A stretch of 64,000 bases of DNA from Euryarchaeota archaeon UBA91 (GTDB lineage Archaea > Thermoplasmatota > Poseidoniia > Poseidoniales > Poseidoniaceae), in assembly GCA_002499705.1 (NCBI GenBank), contig DAMU01000040.1, forward strand, positions 1 through 64,000, given 5' to 3'. This document shows positions 1 to 9,148 of the stretch, piece after piece. The notes under the pieces were generated by a model. The model searched no databases. It saw only the letters and a program-made list of their open reading frames with translations, and was not told where the DNA came from. The first letter of the stretch is position 1; every line of letters starts with the position of its first letter. The translations under genes and the position numbers were made by a program.

Positions 1-3000
1 GTGCAGGTTGAGCATAGGGGTCGACTGCCTGTGCCGGCTGTGCATACATGTCGGTTTGCGTTTGAGCTACTTCTGTTTGAGTTGTGTAGGATGGTTCACT
101 GTTTGCAAATTGGTTTTGAGTGGCCATTGGCGGTTCAGTAGCAGGGATATTTCCAAATGCCGAATATTTTTCTTCCTCTTGACTTCCTCTTCTGCGCGTG
201 AGGAGTAGGAATACTGCGAGAATAACCACAATAATCGCAAGACCACCAACAATTGCAGTCGGCACCGAGCCAAGAGCAGCACTTACAGTTTCAACAAATC
301 CTTCTGCGGGCTTTTCAGCTACGGTCAGTGTGATTGTGTCCGTATCCTTCTCTCCATTATCATCGGTAACAGTGACCGTGAATGTCCATTGACCTGGTTC
401 CAGATTTGTGATCGTGTATTCTGCTCCGCTGAAATCGATTTCTCCGATGAAAACTCCATCGAGGTCACTGTCAATTAGGTCACTGTCCCAGTCGTATTGC
501 AATGTCAGTAAATCACCGGCTGTTTCGCGAGAAATCAAGGTTGAAAGGGTAATGTTATCTCCTTCCATGAGTTCTGTAACATCGCTTGAATTGGTAATCG
601 TAACTGAAGGAGCGATATTTATTACACTGATATTTACTGAAGTCATGGCTTTTGCGCCATCATCGTCCATGACGGTAGCTGTGATTTGTCGTACGCCTTG
701 AGTGGACCACAGTGTCGTCATTTCCAAACCTTGTATTTCGCAATCATTGGTTGGATTCATATCGCTGTCAATGTCCACGAGTGCATTCAAGTCCCAACAC
801 ACTTCAAGGGAGTCTATATCGGATGCAGTATCACTTATTTCAGCAGTAAAACTGATGTTCGTGTCTTCATAAATAATCGCATCACCAAGGCCGCTTATTG
901 TTGGAGCGACGTTCAAAATGTTGACTTGCGATGTTCGGATTTCAGAGCGAGCGCCATCGTCATCATAGGCTGAAACTTGAATGGTGTGCATTCCTGAAGT
1001 AGGCCAAGATACAGTTGCTGTTGAGGAAGGTCCCTTGGTTGTGACCGTCCAATTTGGGTCAAGGTCTGAAGGCATCCATTCGATATTGATGTCATCTCGG
1101 TCAGACAGCGTATCGTCACCAACGATTCGTAACAGGGCCACTTGGTCTTCATCTAGAGTCCAGACTCCAGATGTATCAGCGGTCAAATTCATCCCACCAT
1201 ACCACAATTCTGGATACTGAAGTGTTGGTTGAACGTTGAGAACATCCAATGTCGTGGTGACGGTTGTTGTCTCTTCATCATCATCAATAGCGACAGCAGT
1301 AATTTCAAGAGGTCCTTCTCCCATTGGGATGAACGTACATGTCGGCTGTGTCAATCCTTCTTGACAGTTCAGTCCAGGCCACGAGATACTGACTTGCTGA
1401 CCCGAAGGTGAGATAGTGTCGATGTCTCCTGAATCTGTAGCATCAATGGTGATTTCTGATTCCACATCGATACTTTCGACCATGCTGAGGTTGAGATAAG
1501 GAGCACGATTCAACACCGTAACATTCAGTTCTACCGTATCCTCGTCAAGTTCTTCATCGTAAACAATAACTTTGACGTTCCAATCTCCATCATCGCTCCA
1601 ATTCCATTGTGTAATACAATCAGGCGCCTCAATGACTTCGATAAGTCCTGGCTTTGATTCCAATTCAAATCGACAATCTACATCCCCGCCGTCTTCATCG
1701 AAACTTGAGGAAGCGTTGAGAAGAATGTTTTCATAGGTATATTTGCCTTCTTCATAGGTAAAGAATCCAGTTGGCGCACGGCCAATGAAAATTTCAACTC
1801 CAGCCGCATTGTTCGAACGGTTCGCATCTTCAGTGACCAATTCATCAGGATCAACGGTAAATGAAAGCGTTTGATTTCCAATCGCAGCGTCTGTAGGAAC
1901 AGTCCAGTTCACGGTTATTCGCTGCTCACTGTATGAAGGAATTGCTGGAACTGATTCACGAATACTCGTACCATCAGGAGTGATGACCTCAATTTCTGTC
2001 GCCGGAGAGGTGAGTACACCTCGGTTTTGTGCTGGAATTGAGAACGAGAGAATGTCATTCGGAAGGGCGCCGTATCCAATTGCCTGATTCAAAGTGTCAA
2101 CTACCGTACCACGTGTGCGGGTCACAATAATTGAGTCAGATTGAGCAACCAAATCAATTGCTACGACATTCAGGTCAATGACAACCGTTGAAGCCCCGAT
2201 TATTTCGTTAACCGGGTCCCAAACAATAACGCCGTTACTGGAATAGTCATCGCTCGAAGGAGTATTATCGATTCCATTTGAAATGTTGAGGTTATACTCG
2301 ACAATACCTGAACCATCTGTTGATGGGTTTGCTAAAAGGTTCGTCGATTCATACCGAACTTGCATATTAGTATTGCTTTGAGGTACACCGCCTGGTGAAG
2401 TTTCATATGTCGCAGTCACCATCTGTTCAGAGTTTGGTAGAGTCGCTAAGAATTGCAAATCTACATCGATATCGACGTTCCGAGTACCGGGTGTAGAGCC
2501 TGATTGAACACCGTATGAATCGGCAGGTGAATAGGACTTCAATAACCAGTCAATGGTAAAACCTGCAGCATTTGATATCCTCATCCACGAATTATATCGA
2601 ACTGCAGGGCAATACCAGTTGTATCCTGCAGAAACACCAGTTTGATTCCATTCGTTTACCTTAAATGAATCATCACACCCGGTGTAGATGATTGAATCTG
2701 TTCCATCGGTAGGAACTCCTTCAGCCGTAATTTGCCAACTGTTGTTTTCAGGGCCAGCAGTATCGAATGTTGAAGGGTCAAAATAATCTGAACTTCCACT
2801 TACTCCAGTGGATGCAAAGAATGGCATATACCACTGATCTCCGGTATGAACTGGGAAGTCAAGTTTTTCCTTTGGAGGTGAATACGTCGTGTCAAAAGTA
2901 ATTTCAGCAATATCTTGTTCAAGGAATCCGAAGTTGAGTGGTCGGAATGTAACATCAAGTGTAAATTCTGAATTTATCACTGCAAGGTCTCGAACACGAA

Positions 3001-3415
3001 CCAAGTCTTCGCCTTGGTAGCCAATATCGAGCCTTCCAGAGACGCCCTCTAAGGTTGCTCCACTGTTCCCAGATGTGAAATCTCCATCCAGTTTGAGAAC
3101 ATAGGCGAGAGTTTGGGTTCCATTTTCCGTGATGAAGAGAATGTCTTCTACAGTATATGTTGTGTCTCCAGTTAGCGTGTTTAGCGAAGCAGATACATTG
3201 GCTTGAGCAATAAGTTGCGCTACATCGAATTTGGTTTCATAGACCCATTCATCACCAATTCTCCAAGTTGGGACATCAATGTCCTTATTCCAACCTTCTG
3301 CAAATTGAATTTCAGATTCCCCAAGGGCGGTTGAGTGATGCGAAACCATGCTTGTCAAAGGAGCAGCGAGCATCATAAATATCAATCCAAAGACAACTGG
3401 GCCAAAGCGATTCAT
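1..3415 (-). CDS. Secreted PKD-repeat surface protein with C-terminal anchor (3' end beyond window)
   Basis: Open reading frame of at least 1138 codons; the stop lies left of the window. It starts at an ATG (MNRFGPVVFG) preceded by GGAGTAAT and followed by a hydrophobic signal segment. After the signal comes a WRIGDEWVYE block, a roughly 450-residue N-terminal region, then repeated PKD/Ig-like modules (FDEDGGDV, VTDDDGEKDTDT). One transmembrane helix lies near residues 1045-1070, followed by RRRG and a Gln/Ala/Pro/Thr-rich cytoplasmic tail. It is a clear tandem paralogue of the next gene upstream (3474-7064): same N-terminal block, same repeats, same anchor. It is likely a cell-surface protein exposed outside the membrane; adhesion or polymer binding is a guess. 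No enzymatic motif was seen. The TM and tail show that most of the gene is present. Confidence 0.85.
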   Translation of the reverse strand, partial: MNRFGPVVFGLIFMMLAAPLTSMVSHHSTALGESEIQFAEGWNKDIDVPTWRIGDEWVYETKFDVAQLIAQANVSASLNTLTGDTTYTVEDILFITENGTQTLAYVLKLDGDFTSGNSGATLEGVSGRLDIGYQGEDLVRVRDLAVINSEFTLDVTFRPLNFGFLEQDIAEITFDTTYSPPKEKLDFPVHTGDQWYMPFFASTGVSGSSDYFDPSTFDTAGPENNSWQITAEGVPTDGTDSIIYTGCDDSFKVNEWNQTGVSAGYNWYCPAVRYNSWMRISNAAGFTIDWLLKSYSPADSYGVQSGSTPGTRNVDIDVDLQFLATLPNSEQMVTATYETSPGGVPQSNTNMQVRYESTNLLANPSTDGSGIVEYNLNISNGIDNTPSSDDYSSNGVIVWDPVNEIIGASTVVIDLNVVAIDLVAQSDSIIVTRTRGTVVDTLNQAIGYGALPNDILSFSIPAQNRGVLTSPATEIEVITPDGTSIRESVPAIPSYSEQRITVNWTVPTDAAIGNQTLSFTVDPDELVTEDANRSNNAAGVEIFIGRAPTGFFTYEEGKYTYENILLNASSSFDEDGGDVDCRFELESKPGLIEVIEAPDCITQWNWSDDGDWNVKVIVYDEELDEDTVELNVTVLNRAPYLNLSMVESIDVESEITIDATDSGDIDTISPSGQQVSISWPGLNCQEGLTQPTCTFIPMGEGPLEITAVAIDDDEETTTVTTTLDVLNVQPTLQYPELWYGGMNLTADTSGVWTLDEDQVALLRIVGDDTLSDRDDINIEWMPSDLDPNWTVTTKGPSSTATVSWPTSGMHTIQVSAYDDDGARSEIRTSQVNILNVAPTISGLGDAIIYEDTNISFTAEISDTASDIDSLEVCWDLNALVDIDSDMNPTNDCEIQGLEMTTLWSTQGVRQITATVMDDDGAKAMTSVNISVINIAPSVTITNSSDVTELMEGDNITLSTLISRETAGDLLTLQYDWDSDLIDSDLDGVFIGEIDFSGAEYTITNLEPGQWTFTVTVTDDNGEKDTDTITLTVAEKPAEGFVETVSAALGSVPTAIVGGLAIIVVILAVFLLLTRRRGSQEEEKYSAFGNIPATEPPMATQNQFANSEPSYTTQTEVAQTQTDMYAQPAQAVDPYAQPA

Positions 3416-3456
3416 ATTACTCCGAGAGCGTTCTCCTACTTGAGAGGCTTGATTCT

Positions 3457-3473
3457 CCGTCCCGTAGGGACGG
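3457..3473 (-). terminator. Perfect 7-bp stem-loop after the 1196-aa gene
   Basis: CCGTCCC, a 3-base loop, then GGGACGG forms a perfect inverted repeat. It abuts the stop codon of the 1196-residue surface protein gene (minus strand) and lies about 40 bp before the start of its tandem paralogue. No long U-tract follows on the minus strand, so it may be a processing or attenuation hairpin rather than a terminator. Confidence 0.5.
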
Positions 3474-6400
3474 TTAAGGATGCGACGACTGTGCTTCCAA
3501 ATATTGATGGCCGTAATGAGACCATTGTTCTTCAGTCCAACCTTCAGGAAGCCCTTCTGCCGGAAGCGGTGGGCCTTGTGATTCAACATCCACCTCATGA
3601 GGTGAGAAAATTGGCTCGGCTGCAACCTCTGCCTCGGATTCAATGGGGGCAGAATCGGCCTCAAAAGAGGTAGCAAACATCGTGTCCGATGGTGGAGCTT
3701 TGGGACGTCTTGATTGTGCTTGGTCAACCAATGATTGCGAGTCCAAACCCTCACCTGACAAGTCTTCTCCCTCTAATCCAGTCTGTTGCCAAGGGTCACT
3801 CTCGATGTTGGTTTTCTTTCGACGAGTCAGCATAGCGAGAAGGAAGAGGGTCGCAATGAGCAGTCCCATCTGTGCGAAAGGATTCGCTTCATCACCGATT
3901 AAAGCAGCACCAACCTGTTCAATGGAAGTTCGCTCAGGTGGAGCGACTTCAATCACCATCGTAGATTGGCCTGGGCGTTCGGGGTTTTCGTCCCATGCGA
4001 TGGCTTTGACACGAATGGTTCCCGCCTTGAGGAACATGTGGGTTACCGTTGATCCAACTAAATCAGCGTCGTTATCCTTAATGCCGTCACCGTTACTATC
4101 GACAGTAATGTCGAGGTCCCAGACAATAGTCAATCCTTCCAAGTCATTGAGTGAATCAATGGTTTGTTCCGCATTGAGGAAGCAATCTCGATAAGCAACA
4201 CAACTGACACTTTTCAGACGCACAATAGGTGGCATATTGAGAACTTCAACCGTGAGTACTTCGCTGGTTTGGGCCCCATCATCATCAGTAACGTGGTAGA
4301 TGATTGTATGTGAGCCACTTCGATTCCAAGAATACTGGAGTAGGTCACCTTGCACATCGCAGTCATCATCTGCCCCTCCTATGTCATCGCTGTCAATTCC
4401 GGGATCGATATCCCAACAACGAACCAAGGAATCAATATCACTCGCAGTGTCGGTTGCATTTCCTTCGATGGTAATGCTTTGACCTTCAGCAATAGGCAGG
4501 AGAGAGACCAAAGGTTCGATGACCGGTGGGACATTTTGAATGTTAATCCATCGCTCTTCAATGTGGCTGGAATCGCCATCGGTATCGCTCACTTCCAATC
4601 GGATGGTGTGCAATCCAGACGTGTCCCATTGCATTGGGAATGTTGAGGTTCTTCCGGTAAAGGAATACATGAGAGATGGCTGCTGACCGTCAGGCCACCA
4701 CGTATGTGTCAATGTTTCCAAGTCATCTATTGAATCAAGGGCTTGACCTTTCACGATGACTTGTTCATCTTCATTTAATTGCCAAATTTGCTGTTCATCA
4801 CTCTCGATAAATTGGTTGTCTTTTTGGAGTGCAATCGATACGCTGTGAGGTGCAATATTCGTGAAACGGATATCGTAGGTCGCAGCCGTAGTTTCAAAAT
4901 CATCATCAGTTGCAACCGCGGTAAATGTGTGCCATCCCTCCGTTGGTGCAGTGGTGGTACACACACGCGTATAGTATCCTTCTTTGCATAAAGCATCAGG
5001 CCAATGGACATCAACAACTCCAGGCCATACATCTTCTGAATCAGAATCATTCGCAAATGCATAAAGCGTAATTGGATGCTCAACCTTTGCTTCACTTCGC
5101 GCACTTAGAATCTCAATTTTAGGATGTCTATTGCCAATGGTTGCCATTAAAATCGCTGTTTGTTCATCCCGTTCTTCATCAATAACAGTGACTTCAACCG
5201 GATAATCGCCGTCATCGGTCCATGTCCAGTTTACTAAGCAAGATGCTGAAGGAATTGTTTCCCAAGCCCATGTACGGGAACCATCATCGTAAGGTATCTT
5301 GAACAAGCATGAAACATTTCCACCGTCTTCATCAAAACTTTGGTTTGCTTCAAGTTGGATCCGTTCAAGGGTAAGTGCTGAAGAGTCCACAACTTGGGGC
5401 GTAGGCAAGCGACCGACAAACATCGAAAGTTCTGCAACGTTATTGCTTGAATCAGCATCAGCAGAATTCACTCCATCCGGGTCAGCCTGCCAAGAGACAG
5501 GAACAATTCCAATGGCTTGGTCAGTTGGAACCGTCCATGTGAAGTTGACTTTATGCGCTTCATATGTGTCAAGAGAAGGAAGTGGATGGGTTGAGGTTTG
5601 GCCATCGGGGTGCGTAATAGACATCGTGGTAGGCGTACTGGAGGTAATACCTCGATTTTGAACAGCCACTTCGACCAATAACTCATCACCTGGCAAGATA
5701 TTCCAGCCTGACAAGGAGTTTAATTCAGTCACCACACCACTTCGGTTGCGGAGTACTTTAGCAAAACTTTCACTTGAGATTAAATCAAGCCCAACCAAAA
5801 ATTCATCCAAAGTAAGCGTTGTAGCGCCGACGACATTTCCGAAAGACGAAGTGGCCGATGGTTGAATTCGAGCGACGATGCCATGACTTGCCCAATCAAG
5901 TGCAGATGCAGAAGAGTCTCTCGCATCACCCATGTTCATCACTGCATAGGCGCTGCCGTTACTTGCTGTAACAACAGAAACGACACTGTTCATCACTTCA
6001 TTATGAATCTCCAAGGGAATGTTAGAGGTCGTAGAAAAACAGTTGGACGATGCATTTACCCATACTGCCATTGGCGTATTCAAAGCAGTAATTTCGCTTT
6101 CTAAATCAACGTTTAAGCATTCATCACGCGTCCCAGGGTTGCTGTATTGCTCTACACCTACAGAATCCAAAGGCATGTATCTTTTCAGTCGGAAATCAAT
6201 CACTAAACCAATCTCGTCTTCGGTGTGAAGCCAAGCAAAGTTTCGTGCTTCCGGGCAATACCAACGGTATCCACTTTGCTCACCATCACTGTTGAGTGAG
6301 GTCAGCTCGTATGAGGCATTACATCCTCCGTATCCAATTGTTTCACCATATGAATTACGAGGTTTGCCAATGTCAGTAACCTCCCAAGTTGTGCTGTTGG

Positions 6401-7064
6401 TGTCGGATGAAGGTACTGGGAATGGTGTGATGTAGTCGCTTGAACCAGACCATGCAGATGATGCGGTGGTCGTCGTCGTCCATTGTTCATTGACTCGAAG
6501 AGGGAAATCATAGACTTCACTTACGGGGCTGTAGGTATTTGTGATTGTGATATCACCGAGTATTTGAGCCAAACTTGACAACCCATAGGGTACGAATCGA
6601 ATATACAATTCTAAATCACTTCTCATCGATGATAAATCGCTGACTCGGAGATATTCAGTTTGCTCAAAGGTGATGTAAACGTTACCGTTGTAACCATCCA
6701 GAGAGACGCCTGATTTGTCAAAATTAGCAGATGTGCGTAGAGTATAAGCGAGAACACTCATGTTGTCAACAGTTCGCTCAGTGATTGCCATCACTTCTGC
6801 TGTAGTATCTCCATAGATTTCACCAACTGTAGCCTGAACGCCTGAATCAGTGACCAGTTTGGTTGGGTCAAAGGTTCCCGAATAGACCCACTTGTCGCCA
6901 ATTCGCCAAGTCGGAACATCCTGAACACCAGGGTCTTCTGAAGCATATTGAACAGTTGGAGACTCCTGTAAGGAGGACTCTGAAAACAAGGGCTGCATCG
7001 ATGCCAAAAACAGCAAGAACACCAGCATCAGCGAGGACGCAAGTCGAGATGTGCCTTTGCCCAT
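3474..7064 (-). CDS. Secreted PKD-repeat surface protein, anchored, W/Y-rich C-terminal tail
   Basis: 1196 residues from ATG at 7064 (MGKGTSRLASS); an in-frame TTG at 7082 is the alternative. The signal peptide is at about 8-30. It is followed by DVPTWRIGDKWVYSG, the same block as in the paralogue at 1-3415, a large N-terminal region, and at least four PKD/Ig-like repeats (FDEDGGNVS, VTDDDGAQTS, SDTDGDSS). A single TM helix lies near 1062-1084, followed by RRKK and an acidic cytoplasmic tail. The tail ends in GLPEGWTEEQWSHYGHQYLE, a compact aromatic motif unlike the rest of the tail. This suggests an outward-facing surface protein with a tail motif inside the cell that could dock a partner (inference). 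The two paralogues are probably co-transcribed, with a hairpin between them. Confidence 0.88.
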   Translation of the reverse strand: MGKGTSRLASSLMLVFLLFLASMQPLFSESSLQESPTVQYASEDPGVQDVPTWRIGDKWVYSGTFDPTKLVTDSGVQATVGEIYGDTTAEVMAITERTVDNMSVLAYTLRTSANFDKSGVSLDGYNGNVYITFEQTEYLRVSDLSSMRSDLELYIRFVPYGLSSLAQILGDITITNTYSPVSEVYDFPLRVNEQWTTTTTASSAWSGSSDYITPFPVPSSDTNSTTWEVTDIGKPRNSYGETIGYGGCNASYELTSLNSDGEQSGYRWYCPEARNFAWLHTEDEIGLVIDFRLKRYMPLDSVGVEQYSNPGTRDECLNVDLESEITALNTPMAVWVNASSNCFSTTSNIPLEIHNEVMNSVVSVVTASNGSAYAVMNMGDARDSSASALDWASHGIVARIQPSATSSFGNVVGATTLTLDEFLVGLDLISSESFAKVLRNRSGVVTELNSLSGWNILPGDELLVEVAVQNRGITSSTPTTMSITHPDGQTSTHPLPSLDTYEAHKVNFTWTVPTDQAIGIVPVSWQADPDGVNSADADSSNNVAELSMFVGRLPTPQVVDSSALTLERIQLEANQSFDEDGGNVSCLFKIPYDDGSRTWAWETIPSASCLVNWTWTDDGDYPVEVTVIDEERDEQTAILMATIGNRHPKIEILSARSEAKVEHPITLYAFANDSDSEDVWPGVVDVHWPDALCKEGYYTRVCTTTAPTEGWHTFTAVATDDDFETTAATYDIRFTNIAPHSVSIALQKDNQFIESDEQQIWQLNEDEQVIVKGQALDSIDDLETLTHTWWPDGQQPSLMYSFTGRTSTFPMQWDTSGLHTIRLEVSDTDGDSSHIEERWINIQNVPPVIEPLVSLLPIAEGQSITIEGNATDTASDIDSLVRCWDIDPGIDSDDIGGADDDCDVQGDLLQYSWNRSGSHTIIYHVTDDDGAQTSEVLTVEVLNMPPIVRLKSVSCVAYRDCFLNAEQTIDSLNDLEGLTIVWDLDITVDSNGDGIKDNDADLVGSTVTHMFLKAGTIRVKAIAWDENPERPGQSTMVIEVAPPERTSIEQVGAALIGDEANPFAQMGLLIATLFLLAMLTRRKKTNIESDPWQQTGLEGEDLSGEGLDSQSLVDQAQSRRPKAPPSDTMFATSFEADSAPIESEAEVAAEPIFSPHEVDVESQGPPLPAEGLPEGWTEEQWSHYGHQYLEAQSSHP

Positions 7065-7117
7065 GGTTGGCCACGTTCGCAATAGAACATCAACGTTCTC
7101 TTACAAAAGCAGTCGAA

Positions 7118-7732
7118 TCAGAGAAGGTCTGCCAATTCATCCTTGATGATTTCAACGGCTTCAAGAATCTCATCTTTGTGTCGAGCGCCGGTAATAACCA
7201 TCTTTCCGCTTCCGAAAATCAAACAAACAACCTTTGGATAGTCAAGTCGATAAATCAAACCAGGGAATTGTTCTGGTTCATATTCAACTTTATCAAAAGG
7301 CAAGTGGAACGTAAGATTGTTCAAGTTGAGTTTCCGAGGGACTCCAGCTTGTGGTTCATTGGTGAACTTGTCCTTTCCGTCATAATCTTCTGGGTAGTGG
7401 AGTGCATAGGTAGCAACCATGTTTTGAACTTCGATTTCAACTTGGTCAAGGTCCCAAGTTTCGATGCCTGCGTCACGAAGGTCGGCGATCATTCGCTCGA
7501 TTCCGGTTTCGATGTTTGCTTCGTCCTTGCCACCTGTGCAAACTGCACGGCCAGAGCGGAACATGAGAATTGCGAGTTTAGGGTCAGTTACACGGTAAAC
7601 TACGCCAGGAAATTGTTCTGGTTCGTATTCACAGTTCAGCTGGATTGCAATATCCGGCAAATCGAGTTCTTCAGCGACACGTGTGCTCGCTACTACATTC
7701 ACTACAGTTAGACGTTCTTCATCAGTTGTCAT
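7118..7732 (-). CDS. tbp: TATA-box-binding protein with insertion in second repeat
   Basis: 204-residue TBP, the general transcription factor that binds the archaeal TATA box with TFB to recruit RNA polymerase. Two saddle repeats are visible: residues 8-95 and 99-201. Each has the EPEQFPG..YR and SG.....TG signatures. The DNA-intercalating phenylalanines are all present (F41, F58, F156, F173 by alignment to the yeast positions). The protein is about 20 residues longer than usual archaeal TBPs. The excess sits in repeat 2 directly after VQNMVAT, at about residues 110-131 (acidic and polar, PEDYDGKDKFTNEPQAG). It starts at ATG 7732, which lies about 26 nt from a TATA box, suggesting a leaderless mRNA. 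Confidence 0.97.
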   Translation of the reverse strand: MTTDEERLTVVNVVASTRVAEELDLPDIAIQLNCEYEPEQFPGVVYRVTDPKLAILMFRSGRAVCTGGKDEANIETGIERMIADLRDAGIETWDLDQVEIEVQNMVATYALHYPEDYDGKDKFTNEPQAGVPRKLNLNNLTFHLPFDKVEYEPEQFPGLIYRLDYPKVVCLIFGSGKMVITGARHKDEILEAVEIIKDELADLL

Positions 7733-7739
7733 AGTAGGG

Positions 7740-7766
7740 CCATATATAACGACTATATAAAAAGAA
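7740..7766 (-). promoter_or_regulatory. Promoter of tbp (TATA box, leaderless)
   Basis: On the minus strand the sequence CTTTTTATATAG (7754-7764) lies centred about 26 nt before the tbp ATG. That is the canonical distance from an archaeal TATA box to the transcription start, so transcription should begin at or beside the start codon. A second TATATAT (7742-7748) lies between box and gene and could be an additional TBP site, for example for autoregulation (inference). Confidence 0.7.
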
Positions 7767-7803
7767 GGCAGGCGCCATAGCCAATATTTTCTTTGAAAAG
7801 GGA

Positions 7804-9003
7804 TTACTGGGAGCCTGTATCTTGTTCAGTGGCCCATAATGGCAACTTTTCTGACTCTTCGATGGTTAAGCCGGCGTTTCCAAACGTGGAAATCAGCGTT
7901 CGACCGCCGGCTAATTCGATGGCTTCACTGGTTGCTTTGGGGTTAGTCGTCAATGCAACCATACAACCTCCACCACCTGCGCCAGTTAGTTTCGCACCCA
8001 GAGAAGAAGGTGCTGCGGCACGAATTAGAGTCTCCAATTCAGGACATGAAACTCCCAATCCTTGGAGCATGATTTGGTTTTCAGTCATCGCTCTACCGAC
8101 CGAATGATAATCTCCATCTTTCAACGACTGAATGCCGCGACGAGCAATCAGTCCAATTGTTTCAATTTCTTTTATTCGCTCAGGATTTACTTGAAGTGCT
8201 TCAGCGACTTTCGCTACTTGGTCGGCAGTCGGTGCGTAGACGCCAGTGTTTCCGATGACTAAGTAGACCTGCTCATCAGTTGGCGTTAACTCGATTGAAT
8301 GTAAATGCCATAATCGCTGACCTTCCGGCGTAGTAAGTCGACGTGAGTAGAGGAATTTTTCATCTGGTTCGATTCGATCGGAGAGTAAGACAATCCCGCC
8401 ATGAGCGCATGTTGATGCATCCATTGGAGATGCACGTCCACCTTGGGCAGCAGCCTCCACTGCATGACCAAGAAGTGCACATTCATCAACGTCTACAGCA
8501 TTCTCACCGGTCACATATCGAACTGCTTTTCCATCGTCTCCTTTTCGGAATGAATTGAACTCTTTTTCCGTCATAGAATACACTCCATCATCTCCAAAAT
8601 GACTTGAATATCCTTCTGACCAGTGTTTCGTTTCTACCCCTTCCGGTTCGTTATACCACCTGCCTCGAGCAGCTCTAAGTGCAGCACTCGCCGCTACGGA
8701 AAGCGCTGCAGAAGAGCCGAGTCCTGAAGCGGGAGGAATATCTCCGGTGATTTGAACGGAAAGGTTCGGAGCGCCTTGGCCTGATTGCCATATCCGATTG
8801 CGCAGTGCCTGAACGTGCGGGTGACGCTTTGGGTTGAACTTCATACCGTCAATTTTCCAAGTTTCACTGCTTGATGCCAGCGTTTCAATCTTTACAGAAA
8901 TTCGTTGTTCTATGGCCACGGCTACAGCGGGTTGTCCATAAACGACAGCGTGTTCACCGAAGAGAATACATTTCCCTGGCGCGCTCGCAGTAACTCGTCC
9001 CAT
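7804..9003 (-). CDS. mvk: Mevalonate kinase (GHMP family)
   Basis: 399 residues. It phosphorylates mevalonate to mevalonate 5-phosphate for isoprenoid lipid synthesis. GHMP signatures: N-terminal APGKCILFGEHAVVYGQPA, ATP-binding PPASGLGSSAA (90-100), catalytic Asp in ASPMD (D195), and C-terminal TGAGGGGC. Mevalonate kinases are usually about 300-330 residues. Here about 50 extra residues lie between the Gly-rich loop helix and the catalytic Asp (roughly 112-165, Trp/Tyr/Gly/Asp-rich). The product is the substrate of the phosphomevalonate dehydratase encoded at 40282-42051. It starts at ATG 9003 and is divergent from the Fe-S oxidoreductase gene. Confidence 0.93.
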   Translation of the reverse strand: MGRVTASAPGKCILFGEHAVVYGQPAVAVAIEQRISVKIETLASSSETWKIDGMKFNPKRHPHVQALRNRIWQSGQGAPNLSVQITGDIPPASGLGSSAALSVAASAALRAARGRWYNEPEGVETKHWSEGYSSHFGDDGVYSMTEKEFNSFRKGDDGKAVRYVTGENAVDVDECALLGHAVEAAAQGGRASPMDASTCAHGGIVLLSDRIEPDEKFLYSRRLTTPEGQRLWHLHSIELTPTDEQVYLVIGNTGVYAPTADQVAKVAEALQVNPERIKEIETIGLIARRGIQSLKDGDYHSVGRAMTENQIMLQGLGVSCPELETLIRAAAPSSLGAKLTGAGGGGCMVALTTNPKATSEAIELAGGRTLISTFGNAGLTIEESEKLPLWATEQDTGSQ

Positions 9004-9148
9004 TCAATCCCCTTCGAGTACACCAGCACCTCGCGCTTCATATCCCTTGTTCTAAGGCGACTCTAAAGAACGGATAATTGTCGGTGCATTGAAGACTCGG
9101 ACTTGCGTGCAGTTGAGTAGGGGAATCTTCCCGAGGGGGCTTTTTGGT

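Noticed and set aside
3335..4194. Plus-strand ORFs opposite the end of the 1196-aa protein gene
   Set aside because: They are shadows of the minus-strand gene; the encoded sequences are low-complexity Ser/Pro-rich, as expected for antisense of acidic repeats.
6863..7711. Long plus-strand ORF (282 codons) across the tbp gene
   Set aside because: It lies antisense to tbp, whose protein is unmistakable, and extends over the start of the PKD protein. The translated sequence has no recognisable features.
9121..9132. Palindrome GGGAATCTTCCC before the Fe-S oxidoreductase
   Set aside because: Short, inside a possible N-terminal extension, and not at a recognisable promoter distance; likely chance.
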